Positions 23,911-35,156 of a stretch of 64,000 bases of DNA are shown piece after piece (position 1 is the stretch's first letter; the number at the start of each line of letters is the position of its first letter). Source of the stretch: Osedax fenrisi (Eukaryota > Annelida > Polychaeta > Sabellida > Siboglinidae); assembly GCA_964019155.1 (NCBI GenBank), contig OZ025242.1:21242092-21306091 (forward strand). The letters run 5' to 3'. The translations under genes and the position numbers were made by a program. Under the pieces are notes generated by a model. That model saw nothing but the letters and a program-made list of their open reading frames with translations, was not told the DNA's origin and searched no databases.

Positions 23911-23994
23911 TGTAATGTACCTTGATATGTACCACATATTTTACGAAGGATTGCTTCGCAAAATCTGTGTATGTACTATCAAATTCGACATCGA

Positions 23995-24040
<46 letters not shown>

Positions 24041-24250
24041 TATTATATCATATAATATATATCTATATAATTTATAAATCTATATGTTTATATATATTTT
24101 ATATAATTATAATGTATTTGTATATACTAAGAAAATTCTGTATTTGTAATTGTATCTACTATTATTTTTTTTTAAGTAATTGTATTTGTATCTATTATAA
24201 GAAAAAAGTGTGTAATTGTAATTTTATCATTATACATTTTTTGAGTATCG
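23911..24250. other. (TA)n array and A+T spacer
   Basis: (TA)n at about 23997-24036; the rest is low-complexity TTGTATTTGTA. No gene is seen. Confidence 0.5.
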
Positions 24251-24252
24251 TG

Positions 24253-24262
24253 CCCAGCTCTG
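24253..24262 (-). mobile_element. Possible hAT-type terminus (CAGAGCTGGGCA)
   Basis: Reading the minus strand from 24262 gives CAGAGCTGGGCACGATACTC followed by ATACAAATACAA-type sequence, like the CAGGGTTGGGGTCAAATAC end of the hAT element at 32835. It cuts off the gene relic exactly here. I found no second end or 8 bp duplication. Confidence 0.35.
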
Positions 24263-26277
24263 CCCTTAATACACGGTTTGCTGTCGTCAGCCATCTAGCA
24301 TACCCAATATTACCGGGTGACTTCTTTGAAAAGTTATCTGGAATATTTCTGTAGAAATTACGAGTAAAATGTCACGCAGGTATTTCTGATCTGAGGTCAG
24401 CTCGGTTGCGGCAACAAGATAAGCTGCAAACCCATCATCAATCCTTATTAAAGGAAAGTCTGGATTAATATTTAGGGTTTCAGCTTTCGGTAGAGATTGT
24501 CCGTGAAGTTTAAGTTTTTTAAATATAATTAATTATTATATAAATTGTATATAGGGTCTATATTATAATTTCACTTTTCAACATAGAACAATAATAATTA
24601 TTATTAATTATTATTAATTATAATTAATGGATTAATTACTTTCACTCCTTTGAACTCTCTTATTCATACGTTGTTCTAGCTTTCGGATGACGCAATTCTT
24701 ATTTCCAGTAATCACATTAGTCCCACCACACCCAATAACCTATTTACGATTATACAATGATATTCAATGAATAAATAAGATAATATTTTGCAAATAAGAT
24801 TGTGATAATAACGCAGTTACTTTTAAATATTAAAATAGTGATATACTTATATATAAATATATATATAGAATGATCTTATTATTTACAATTATTAAGTAAA
24901 TGCTACCTTAATATCAGGAAAATCTGCAGTAATAGCGATGTTAGAGATGATTGTATCTGAAATATTCGTCGAGGTGTTTTTACTGTATATTGTAAGATGA
25001 GTACGAAACTCACTACCAGGCTCCGAGACAATTGTTATGTGGTCTTCGTTCTTAAATGAACCATCCACTTGTCTGGTGCTGTCTATTTTTACGTCAATAT
25101 ACAGACCATTCATAACAGTTGGAAGGGGCTCTTTGTATACTTTTGCCTTCCACCTTCGAAATCGATTTCGATCAATCACAGTAGTCATGATATCACCAGT
25201 CGAATCTCCATGTACCTCTGCATCATTAGTACACAGGAACATAGCCTCTTTACGGTCAGATATACCACACCCCATGAGCATTTTTGTTGTTAGTGGCCGA
25301 TTCGGAACAAAACTCCTAAGTTAAAAATAACATATTTATTTATAATATATACATATATAAATATTCATATTAAACTATGAAATAATAGTCTTATTTTTAA
25401 AGTAATATACGGTATGAATTAATAATATATATATTATTAATATATTTCAATTACAACTTTATCTATTAGTACAGTTCTGAGGTTCTCATATAATAATCAG
25501 GATCTTCCTCTTTGTTCGGGATATATTCCTCCGAGTCTGATATTTCCATTCCTCTTGCATTCTGATATTCGTAGATGTCTTCAGCAGCACTAAATATAAA
25601 TAAAATATCTATATTACATTACAAATATTCAGTAAATATAGTATATTTTAATATGTTGCCATTCTATAAATCTATTATCTATACTTATATCAATATTGTT
25701 ATATTGTAATATAGTTTAAATAAATTATAAAATAAATATAAATACTATTTGTATTTATTTTATAATAATCATTAATTAATCATTAATTATTCAATAATTG
25801 TAGTATTAAGTTTAATATCACAATATTAATATAGGTATAGGTAATACTTACATTACGATAATATATTTAAATAGTAATATACTGTATAATATATATCATA
25901 TGTTTGTAATTACATAAATTAATAACTTACGTGCTTGTTGAAGCTACTGCATTAATTACAAATCTACTCTGTACAGTAGTAACATTTGTATAGCTATAGT
26001 ATATATTCATTAGCCTATCCAGGCGTTGATCAGTCAAGAATGGGATCTCTGCTCTTGGTATTCGAGATGATGATTGACATCGACAATTTGATATTAGTTC
26101 GCATTTGAATGCTGCAATATGAAATAATGTCGAATACTTGATAACATGTCCATGTATCTTTTCTTTAAAATTTGCTTTTCCTGATAATTTTCGTAGTATA
26201 TTTAATTGTAACATGTATCTAGCAAACTTTGCCTTAATAGTTATGATATTTACTATTGGAATTGAAGATCGAACCAA
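24263..26277 (-). pseudogene. N-terminal and central exons of the uncharacterised invertebrate gene family (copy 2)
   Basis: Four exon-like blocks on the minus strand. Block 1 (26277-25929): FHIAAFKCELISNCRCQ and RIPRAEIPFLTDQRLDRLM; donor GTAAGT. Block 2 (about 25592-25480): acceptor TATTTAG, acidic EDIYEYQNARGMEISDSEEY; donor GTACTA. Block 3 (about 25320-24902): acceptor AACTTAG, CGISDRKEAMFLCTNDA, DIMTTVIDRNRFRRWKAK, MNGLYIDVKIDSTR, HITIVSEPGSEFRTHLTI; donor AAG|GTAGCA. The frame stays open across both introns, which strongly supports them. Block 4 (24505-24263) holds LPKAETLNINPDFPLI and LTSDQKYLRDILLV, with a deletion at its start and a 1 bp loss after VIST, and ends at a hAT-like terminus. 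The block order matches large multi-copy proteins of invertebrates whose central part (IDR..RR, GLY.D) looks transposase-like; that function is inference. The first in-frame ATG in block 1 is internal, so the start is unknown. Confidence 0.7.
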
Positions 26278-26884
26278 ATATCATATACATATTTAAAGTT
26301 TCATTTTATTGGTAATATAAAATTAAATAACTATGCCAATTTTAAATATTTGAAAAGAGGAAATTCTATAATATCATGCGCGTAGGATAAATTGGTATTT
26401 TTTAGAATCATTAAGTCTAATTTATAAATTCGTTTTATAAAATCGATTAGTGCCTCACTATTGCTTCATCTAAATAAAAAATAAAGTATACCAAGTTGCT
26501 TAGAATTAAAATGTACATTTATTACAAACTACCTATATTACGGTTATTGAGATAGATACACTTTAACGTACATTAATATTAATATTCGTATTTATTTAAA
26601 GAATTATGTAATATATACTTTAATAATACTAATAATAAAATAATAAGTTTATTTAGTTTATTTTACTATCACCAATGTAATGCATTCAATAATATAATTT
26701 AAAATATATACATATGCTTGATATTCAAGTAAAATTAAGAGCAAAGATATTGTATATATGATATACATACATGTATAATATACGTACAGTATACGACGTA
26801 TAATGTAAGTTTTATATACACATACACACACGTATAAACATTCGCAAACATACACATATATATTATTATTGTTATAGTTAGTTT
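26278..26884. other. A+T-rich spacer, no gene seen
   Basis: No supported gene. A TACACATACACACACG stretch near 26820-26830 is a decayed dinucleotide repeat. Confidence 0.45.
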
Positions 26885-27150
26885 ATTCGGTGGAGTCCTT
26901 TCATCCCATCCAGGAACTTAGATTAAGTTTTTACTTATAACCATATATGGCTCTAATGTCCCTTCGAAGCCGTTTTCATGTTAATGCATCCATGGATTTA
27001 ACGAGAGCCGATCATTTAATTATACACAATTATATGAGATCACTTCTAAATAATATTTTAAGACCCATTTTTTAAAATTAACGAGGCTCGAACCCGTGTC
27101 TTACTGCTTGTGAGCCTGACGCCTTAGCCACTGAGCCACACAAGCAGTCA
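26885..27150 (-). mobile_element. tRNA-derived SINE, best-preserved copy
   Basis: Reading from 27150 on the minus strand: tRNA-like head with A box TGGCTCAGTGG and B box GGTTCGAGCC (27085-27095 in plus coordinates), a ~170 bp body, and a tail TTCCTGGATGGGATGAAAGG then ACTCCACCG and an AATAATAA run. T-stem pairing is poor, so it is not a working tRNA. Body and tail match 13118-12905 and 52313-52541, defining a family of at least three copies. Confidence 0.78.
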
Positions 27151-27189
27151 TATATATATATATACATGATTTGATGATGATATTTGGTT

Positions 27190-27845
27190 TATTAATGAGA
27201 GGTAAGGAGAGGAGCATTTTGGTAACGAAGAGAATGTAATATTGTACGTTTATGTATTAGATCAGAGATATAGCTAGGGGTTGAAGAATATATTGATTTA
27301 TGGATTATACATAGTATATGTAATTTACACCTGAGGGAGAAGGGTAGCCACATACGAAATGATTGATGTTATGTTATAGTAGAGTTATCTAGTCGTGTTA
27401 TAAATAAGTAATACGTATTAAAGAACGGATAATCCGATTTAGTGGAGCGATATCTTTAGCAGGAAGTAAATTCAGTAGGAAGAACAGAAGTCAAGTCGGG
27501 AAAATAAATCAGCATTTATTAGAGTTTTCGTAAGGTTTCTGGAAAGTGATGTCTTAAGTAAGGTTTTTTTTAATTCTGAAGAACTGAAATTTGGAGGATT
27601 TTATAATTGATGATATGTGATTCTTAAAAAAAGATAATTTGTCATCAAATATTAATCCTATGTTTTTGGATGAATTGGAAGAAAAAATAATCATGTTATT
27701 TTGAATTAAGTTTGGAAAGGAAGTATCATATGTAGATATGTTAAGTACAGTAGTCTTAGAGGAATTAATTAGTAATTTATTGGAGAGGATCCATAATTTA
27801 TTCAGTTAGCACAATCGATTAATTCAGATTTAATGTTATTATGAG
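27190..27845 (-). pseudogene. CR1/L2-like LINE C-terminal relic
   Basis: Minus-strand peptides in shifting frames: GLIFDDKLSFFKNHISSI (near 27655), SRLDFCSS (near 27510), LLPAKDIAPLNRIIRSLIRI (about 27480-27415), HNINHFVWLPFSLRCKLHIL (about 27375-27312) and SYISDLI (near 27270). These correspond to the post-RT region of CR1/L2 LINEs. At least four frame changes; no RT core remains. Confidence 0.65.
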
Positions 27846-27867
27846 AATTTGTAGGGAAAAGGTTAAG

Positions 27868-27868
<1 letters not shown>

Positions 27869-27904
<36 letters not shown>

Positions 27905-28780
27905 ATCATACCATATTTAGTATACATTTCTTGCAGAATATTAACCATTTGGTAGACATGATTAATTGAAGGAAAATTTCGTGTACAGCAAATAGTTAGG
28001 GCAATAATTTATCACTTTTAATATAAATTTGACTTATAATAAAATTATATCATTAATATATATGAACTATATTTATATATTATTTATTAATTATATTAAA
28101 ATCTAGAGAATAAGTTAGTTTAAATAATGATTGAATTAAAACTCTATATATATATTGGATCCATAAATATATCTATTTAGTAGACATACCAATTGTAATG
28201 AAATATACAGTATTATTGGATATATATGTTTATAGAGTGTTGATACATTTACAATTTATATTACTCATGGATCATATATATTACATAACAAATACAAGTT
28301 TTCATTCAAAATCAATATATATTTTTAATTAATTAATTAATTAATTAATTTATAAATTTAGAAATAATTGCACGATCGCGTAATTTTATCTTATCATTAA
28401 ATATAGAACACAACTCAGAAAATAGTAAAGTTAGAGCGAATTCATTATGCAAGAAGTCTATAAAAAATAAATCTTAATATTGTCCACAAAATCATAAATT
28501 ATACATAATATATTATTGGTAGACATTATTTTTATATTTTTTTATTATTGATTATTTTGAAAAAATAATTAAATATATGCAAACATTGTATCATAATTAA
28601 TGAATATGTTAATTTTCAGCTTCATAGCTATCTTTTAAAAATTGTCTTCCAAATGAATATATTTTGCATCGTCTACCAAATGGTTATAATATGACTATAT
28701 ATAATTAAATAATAATATGTTGAATATTTGCTTAGAAAATTGAAAATAATATAATACTTTCTTTTTAATTTTCTTCTATC

Positions 28781-28834
<54 letters not shown>

Positions 28835-29210
28835 CATACCAGATTTGGTTAACATTTCTTGCATAATATTAATCATTTGGTAGACATGATAATTTGGAGG
28901 ATAATTTCGTGTCCACCAAATAGTTTAGGGCAATAATTTATCACTTTTGGTATAAATTTGACTTATAATAAAATTATATAATTAATATATAGGAAATAAA
29001 TGTGTATATTATTTATTAATAATTTAAAAATCAATAGAATAGGTAAGTTTAAATAATGATTGAATTTTCACTCTATATATATTGGATCCATAAAAATAAC
29101 TGTTTAGTAGACACACCATTTGCAATGAAATACGTAGTATTGTTGGATATATGTCTATAGGGAATTGATGGATTTAGACTTTATATTACATATGGATCAT
29201 ATATATATAA
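27869..29210. repeat. Tandem duplication, unit about 930 bp, with recurrent TTTGGTAGACA motif
   Basis: 27905-28285 repeats at about 28834-29210, each copy preceded by a (TA)n array. Shared landmarks: AATCATTTGGTAGACATG, GTGTCCACCAAATAGTT and ATATTGGATCCATAAA. The segment between (about 28290-28700) matches 47640-48030. The short phrase TTTGGTAGACA or its reverse recurs several times. No protein is supported. Confidence 0.8.
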
Positions 29211-30140
29211 AATAAAAAAATAAAATATTATATTAATAAAAAATATACATTTTAATTAATTTATTATTTATTTTTATTATATTTTGAAATAATAAATAGA
29301 ATGATTCATAAATACTAAGGTAATACAAGTATTTTTATTAATTTAAAATTTAATATTTAAAATTTAATAATCTTAAAATATATACTAAGATTATTATTAA
29401 ATATATACTTAACATTTAAATAGAATAATGTTTAATTGTGTATTAAATATATAATTATATATATCCATAATCATGTGTATTAAAATATAAATATTTATAA
29501 ATACTAAGGTAATACAAGTATTTTTATCAATTTAATATTTAAAATTTAATAATTTTAAAGTATGTATTAAGATTGTTAAATATATACTTACTATTTAAAT
29601 ATATAAAATAATTTGTAATTGTGAATTAAATATATAATTATATACATTCATAATCATGTGTATTCAGTAATTTATCGTGTAAGAAAAAAAATGTAAGATT
29701 TTAAATTTTACCAGGTAACATTTTTAAATATTCTATTAATAATTAATTTAATTTAATTGGGTTTTACCAATAGTAGTTTCTAATAGTACACATACTATTA
29801 GTTGTTATTGTAAACTTTATATGGATAGTTATATTCAATATACTAATTAAATATAACATTGCATAATAGGATTATTATAATTATTATTATAATCATTATA
29901 ATAATGATTATTATATTATAATGATTATAGTAAAAATATAGTTTAAAAATAATCAACACACTAAAAGCCCACATACTTCATTATACGAATTAGTAATTAT
30001 ATAAATATATAGTATTCATGGCATTATATAATTAATATAATATTATAAGAATACTCGTGTAATTTAAATAATTCGAATAAACATGTTACGGACATAGACT
30101 CTATCAATGATATAGTCTATCATATAGTCTGATACGTTAA
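29211..30140. repeat. A+T-rich DNA with a two-unit tandem repeat (about 190 bp)
   Basis: TACTAAGGTAATACAAGTAT near 29312 recurs near 29503, together with the following ~160 bp through TAATCATGTGTATT. The remainder is A+T-rich with small palindromes (ATTATAATCATTATAATAAT near 29888). No gene. Confidence 0.7.
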
Positions 30141-30150
30141 TATCAAAGGA

Positions 30151-30301
30151 GGCCGCCGATTATTATTATTATTATATTGTTAGAGTTCAATTTTTATTTT
30201 GGGGTTGTTTGATTTATTTGGTTTTGTTTTATTTTTCTGTATTTTTTAGCTGCATTATAATGAACTCTGACATTATTATAATAACAATCGGCGGCCTGCT
30301 T
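30151..30301. mobile_element. Small GC-ended inverted-repeat element (MITE-like)
   Basis: The left end AGGCCGCCGATTATTATTAT and the right end TAATAACAATCGGCGGCCT are inverted over about 25 bp, with a ~105 bp interior. No clean target duplication is visible. Part of the interior (GGGTTGTTTGATTTATTT) recurs at 30890, and GCAGGCCGCCGATAT occurs at 46492. Confidence 0.6.
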
Positions 30302-30524
30302 TAAGATAATTCATATAATAGATCATATCATAGAGTATTACAAAAATCACGATATTTAACCTAGTACCAGGTATATTATATAATATATATTATATTATAA
30401 ATTATAATTTATAATATATAACAACTTATTAAATAAGATATACAAAATTGTACATACTTTTTTTTAATTTTTATACAACCTTATATTTATTTACATTTTT
30501 AATATAATTACTACTATATACTTC

Positions 30525-30574
<50 letters not shown>

Positions 30575-30780
30575 CATGGGAATACGGACGTTAGGCAAAC
30601 ATTAAATAACTATAAATATCAAATGTCACACGTGGCGCAAGGTGTATGTCGCTCTAATTCATTATAAGCTATAAGAGCGTATAATGTACCACTATAGTGC
30701 ACACGAAAATAAAATCTTAATGAGAAATATGTATATATGGAATAATTCCTTTTAAAAAAAAAATATTTATAAACCATTCG

Positions 30781-30846
<66 letters not shown>

Positions 30847-31105
30847 ATTTATACATACGAGTACCATCCTATTTGCGTATTGATATTTGTGGGTTGTTTG
30901 ATTTATTTTGTTTAGTTTTATTCTTCCGTTTTTTTAACAAGCACGCCTTGTGCGCTACGTAATGTTGCCATTTAATTTTTACCTACCTTCCGTATCATCC
31001 TATATATATTAACCTTTATATGTAATAACATATATATTAACAACATTTTTAGATTATTATATTATTGAATGTATTAAATATTAACAGGTAATGCCTTGTA
31101 CTTAT
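30302..31105. other. A+T-rich spacer with (TA)n arrays
   Basis: (TA)n arrays at about 30529-30570 and 30786-30845. The ~55 bp phrase GGGTTGTTTGATTTATTTTG at 30890 copies the interior of the element at 30151. No gene. Confidence 0.5.
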
Positions 31106-31322
31106 TGTTATATATTGTATTTATTTATATGCGACGTAATTGTACATCTACGTGATATCAGCGAATATACGCATAGTGCATGGTATCATAATGCACGTAC
31201 ATTCCTTCCATCTCGCATGACCCCCCCCCCACGCGCAGACGGCTGTGTATATATAGCGGACCGCCGCTATGTATAATCACTTGAAGAATAAGTATAACCA
31301 ATAAACGTACATAAGCCTTGAC
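31106..31322 (+). mobile_element. 5' LTR of a short LTR element
   Basis: Starts TGTTATATATTG and is repeated at 31936-32155. Shared landmarks: TTGTACATCTAC, ATATCAGCG, the TATA-like GTATATATAGCGGACC, GCTATGTATAAT, CTTGAAGAATAAGT and AAGCCTTGAC. Length about 217 bp. Confidence 0.75.
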
Positions 31323-31935
31323 GTAAAATCAATAAGCGTCCAACCTTACGTCCAATGAATATCATCCTGCCACGTCAACCAGTGAGAGCACGTTAGGAAA
31401 CATCTACCCCCACGCCCAACGACTATAAACAATCATGAACCCTACACCAACTCCTTACTTCGATTGGCACAATGAAGATCGGCTAGACGAGCTAAAAATG
31501 TTGTTTTACATTTTCTTTACATCATCACCATTGCCTACTACATCCGGTATGATATCCTGTATACCCTCGCCGTCACTCATGACCTCCGTGACACCCCAGC
31601 CACTACCCACGACATCCGGTACGCTTTCGCCCTTGCCCACTATATCAGGTACATATTCGGTACGCCCCCGCTGTCACCCATGACATCTGTGACGCATCCG
31701 ACATCACATATAACACCCGATATGTTCTCAACGTCACCCGTGACCCTCTCGATCTCACCCACAATATCCGTGACCCCCTCACCATCACCCCCACCATCCG
31801 TGATGCCATCAGCACCATACACAACGCATGTATTGCCATCCCCATGGCCACCTCCAACATGATATCCTTCTTCCATACGTGAGAAGAGGGAATGACCCCA
31901 ACCCCTCTTCGATAACCAATAGGGAGAAGAGGGGT
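31323..31935 (+). other. Internal region of the short LTR element: Pro/Ser/Thr repeat ORF and polypurine tract
   Basis: A sharply less A+T-rich island. An ATG at 31435 opens MNPTPTPYFDWHNEDRLDEL and then a degenerate repeat of about 30 bp encoding phrases such as LPTTSGT, SPSLMTSVTP and LPTISGT; another frame continues MTSVTHPTSHITPD and ISPTISVTPSPSPPPSV. A short gag-like or structural product is possible, but no gag, protease or RT motif is present. GAGAAGAGGGG (31924-31934) just before the second LTR is a good polypurine tract. An element this short would depend on another element's enzymes. Confidence 0.55.
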
Positions 31936-32155
31936 TGTTATATATTTTATTTATATATATGCGTCGATATTGTACATCTACCTAATATCAGCGCATATAC
32001 GCCTAGTTCCTGGTATCACGACGCACGTACAATGTACGTTCCTGCCGTCTCGCATTACCGCCCCACGCTCAGACATCTGCGTATATATAGCGGACCACGC
32101 TATGTATAATTTCTTGAAGAATAAGTCTAACCAATTAACGTAAATAAGCCTTGAC
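31936..32155 (+). mobile_element. 3' LTR of the short LTR element
   Basis: Starts TGTTATATATTTTATTTATA directly after the polypurine tract and aligns with 31106-31322 with modest divergence. Where the LTR ends is uncertain; similarity stops at about 32155. Confidence 0.75.
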
Positions 32156-32312
32156 ATTTTACTCTCTATATATACACACAACTTAACAGTGTAATATATT
32201 AGTATTACACAACTTAGACAGTGATTAATACATAACAACAATTTATAAATATATATATATATATATATATAATAATTTTATATAATATATTATATGTATA
32301 CACAAATATCCA

Positions 32313-32349
<37 letters not shown>

Positions 32350-32440
32350 CTAATGATCTCCTCTTTAATAATGATGGCGTACTATGGATTCTCCGCAAGC
32401 CATTGATAATTATCATGATAATTATCATTATCATAATTAT
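32156..32440. other. (TA)n-rich spacer
   Basis: (TA)n at about 32249-32270 and 32316-32347, and a TGATAATTATCATGATAATT palindromic run near 32405. No gene. Confidence 0.5.
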
Positions 32441-32442
32441 TA

Positions 32443-32478
32443 CGCGATACCTATGAATTATAATTCATAGGTATCGCG
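32443..32478. repeat. 36 bp perfect palindrome
   Basis: CGCGATACCTATGAATTA is followed at once by its exact reverse complement. It lies immediately before the gypsy pol relic and would form a spacer-less cruciform. Confidence 0.95.
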
Positions 32479-32479
32479 A

Positions 32480-33018
32480 ACTACATGTGGCCCTTTAATA
32501 AAGACCTGTCACACCTTACGATACTCCTACGTTAACTTCTCAAAAAATATGTCGAATACCTAATATATTCAATAACATGGAAGAATAAATATACTACTCT
32601 ATCATATTATGCCACAAAGAAGAAGATAACAATTCAAGTAGACGCTTCATACGATTACTTTGACGCCATCTCCTACATCCATCCAACAAGACGAAATCCC
32701 CATCACCTTCGCATCTAAGATATTTAGCCCCGCTGAGACTCGTTATGTAAATATCGAAAAATAAATGTAAGCCGTAATATTCGGAATCGAATGGTTTCAT
32801 ATTATTAAGTCAGACCACAAGTGCAGATGATCACCAGGGTTGGGGTCAAATACACTTTATCAAATACAAATACAAATATTTATTACATTTTTATACAAAT
32901 ACATATTATCAAATACAAATACAAAATACAAATATTAACACATTAAATATTAAATCATTTGATTTAATCATATTTTAAATCATATGATTTTATATAAAAT
33001 AATAATCCTTATCCCTAG

Positions 33019-33068
<50 letters not shown>

Positions 33069-34806
33069 TTGCATTGTGATTGATATGTATTGGATATATG
33101 ATATTAATAGGTTAATTAAAGCAATGTAGATAGGTGGTATAATTTTTAAATATTAAGGAGAAGACGTAGAATTAGAGTAATGAATGGATAAAGGATATAT
33201 GAGTTATAGAGAGAGAATCTAATATAAATATAAAATAAAAATATTAACATATTAAATATTAAATCATAAAATAATAATTCCTATCTCTATACCAGATTGC
33301 ATAATAATTAATTGATATCTATTTTAATATATTTAATTCCTAAAGAAAATCAATAAAATAAAAAACTGTAAACAATATACTGATTTCTTGGGATATTATA
33401 AGTTATAATTTATAACACATACATATTCTATATAGAATATTAATTTATTTATATAGTATTATTAAATTAAAATATTTTTAAAAGTGTATTTGATCAAATA
33501 CACCAAATACGACACTCAAATACAAATACATCACTGAATAATTATTCAAATCAAAATATAAATACGTATTTGACCCCCCATCCCTGATGATCACCCAGAA
33601 AAATGCTACTACGAGTGCAGCAGTAAGATTTCACGCTAATATTTTTAAAGCCAGGAATAGAGCTACGGATAGATTTTCACCTACCATCAGATGCCAGTGA
33701 ACACATATACCTTGATGTCCAGATAAACCATTGAAGTTTGGGACACAGAAGATAGAATATTTAAAATTAGAAACGGGAGACGAAGCCCTTCAAGCCTTAC
33801 TTTCTTCTGTATAAGTAACCTCTATTGCCATATGACACTGACGCACTCATGGCAATACTTAAGTATACATTTTGTCCACTATAACAATATCACGTACCTC
33901 ATTATATTTGATTTTTATACTCAATTCCCATTTATATATACTATGCGTGCGCCCATAACCAGTGCAACCATTGTAGATCATCTAAAACATGGTATCCTAG
34001 ACCGGATACTTAGCGACAACGGAGGACTATATTCGTCACAAGCGTTCCGAATATTTGCATCCGAATGGGGATTCGACCACGTGACAAGCAGGCATACCAC
34101 TTCCTAAGTAACGGCCTAGCCGAGGAACCATGCAGAGCTTGAAGATGTCTGAGAACTTCCAGATGTCGAAACTTCTACTATGATCTAAACCAGTAATTAT
34201 CGACACAAAGCCCCACCGAACTGCTCTACAGCCACAAGTTAGCAAACCCTTTACCTAGCACCTACCCCGTAGACTTGTCGAATGAGAATAAATTATCATC
34301 CAATATGTCAACCACACGACACTAGTAAAAAACAAGACTCATTGTACCTGTCCAACATAACACCCCTCACAAACATTCACCAGCGTGACCACATATCAAA
34401 GACATGGAAGCCAGCTATGAAACTTCGGAGTTACAACATCCGCAGTATAGATTGTTCTACCTTCGGGAGAAATCTATGAGATATCCACCTTACTTCCCCG
34501 TCGACGCCCTGTCAGGAGGTAGTACCAACACACTGAGATGCATCAGAGAATCACTCAAGACCTCTTGCCCTATCCTCTACTCCACCGATACTCGGTTCAG
34601 ATGTAGATACTCCCCTCCGTAGGGTGTCATTACATTCTCATTCCAGGGATATCGCAACACAACTAGTCCATTGACACCCGGTCTGGATCTAGATAATCAA
34701 ACCCCGTCAACCGTAGCGCTGCGTTGATCTAACAATAATGTACGATCCCCACTTGTATTATTGACTTGTAGATATTTAAATGTATGGGGGTGTTAAATAA
34801 AGGGGG
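32480..34806 (+). pseudogene. Ty3/gypsy-type pol relic (RT end, RNase H, integrase) up to a polypurine tract
   Basis: RT end: WPFNKDLSHLTIPLR, LLKKYVEY (about 32490-32550). RNase H: ITIQVDAS (about 32628-32651), then FASKIFSPAETRYVNIEK and FGIEWFH...IKSDHK in shifting frames to 32825. After the hAT insertion come VWDTEDRIFKI (near 33740) and the integrase core: LSIHFVHYNNITYLIIFDFY (about 33862-33920), DRILSDNGGLYSSQAFRIFA with EWGFDHVTSRH (about 33999-34095), carrying the second catalytic Asp (SDNG) but broken before the expected Glu region. After several frame changes, pieces of a C-terminal chromatin-binding-like region (WKPA..E, FYLREKSMRYPP) precede AAAGGGGG (34799-34806) and TGTTATATTCC, a normal polypurine-tract/LTR junction. 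The 5' half is missing. Dead. Confidence 0.82.
32835..33586. mobile_element. Non-autonomous hAT element inserted in the gypsy relic
   Basis: Begins CAGGGTTGGGGTCAAATAC and ends GTATTTGACCCCCCATCCCTG-like, with short terminal inverted repeats, and is flanked by a perfect 8 bp duplication ATGATCAC (32827-32834 and 33587-33594). CA.G ends with 8 bp duplication are diagnostic of hAT. The ~750 bp interior has ATACAAATACAAAT subterminal repeats, a (TA)n array at 33023-33064 and no transposase. A relative lies at about 42650-43453. Confidence 0.92.
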
Positions 34807-34854
34807 TGTTATATTCCTACATATATATATAACTACTTATTATTATAATCTATA

Positions 34855-34897
<43 letters not shown>

Positions 34898-35077
34898 ATG
34901 TGCCTTCTACACATATGTATTCCTACCAAATATACATATATAATGTTAGCGCTCTAAATATAGATACCAAGCTATTATTTAATAGGAATTTATATTCGCC
35001 AAACTTGTTATTGTAGACTATAGACTGTGACACAGTCCGGGATAGAATTATATGTACATCTTATACACATCCCTAAT

Positions 35078-35156
<79 letters not shown>

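Noticed and set aside
27869..29210. CRISPR-like or tRNA-array structure
   Set aside because: The units are ~930 bp, A/T-rich and in a eukaryotic context, with no short regularly spaced repeats.
31640..31876. Gly/Val/Asp-rich frames on the minus strand
   Set aside because: Reverse-strand shadows of the Pro/Ser/Thr repeat; no start context or homology.
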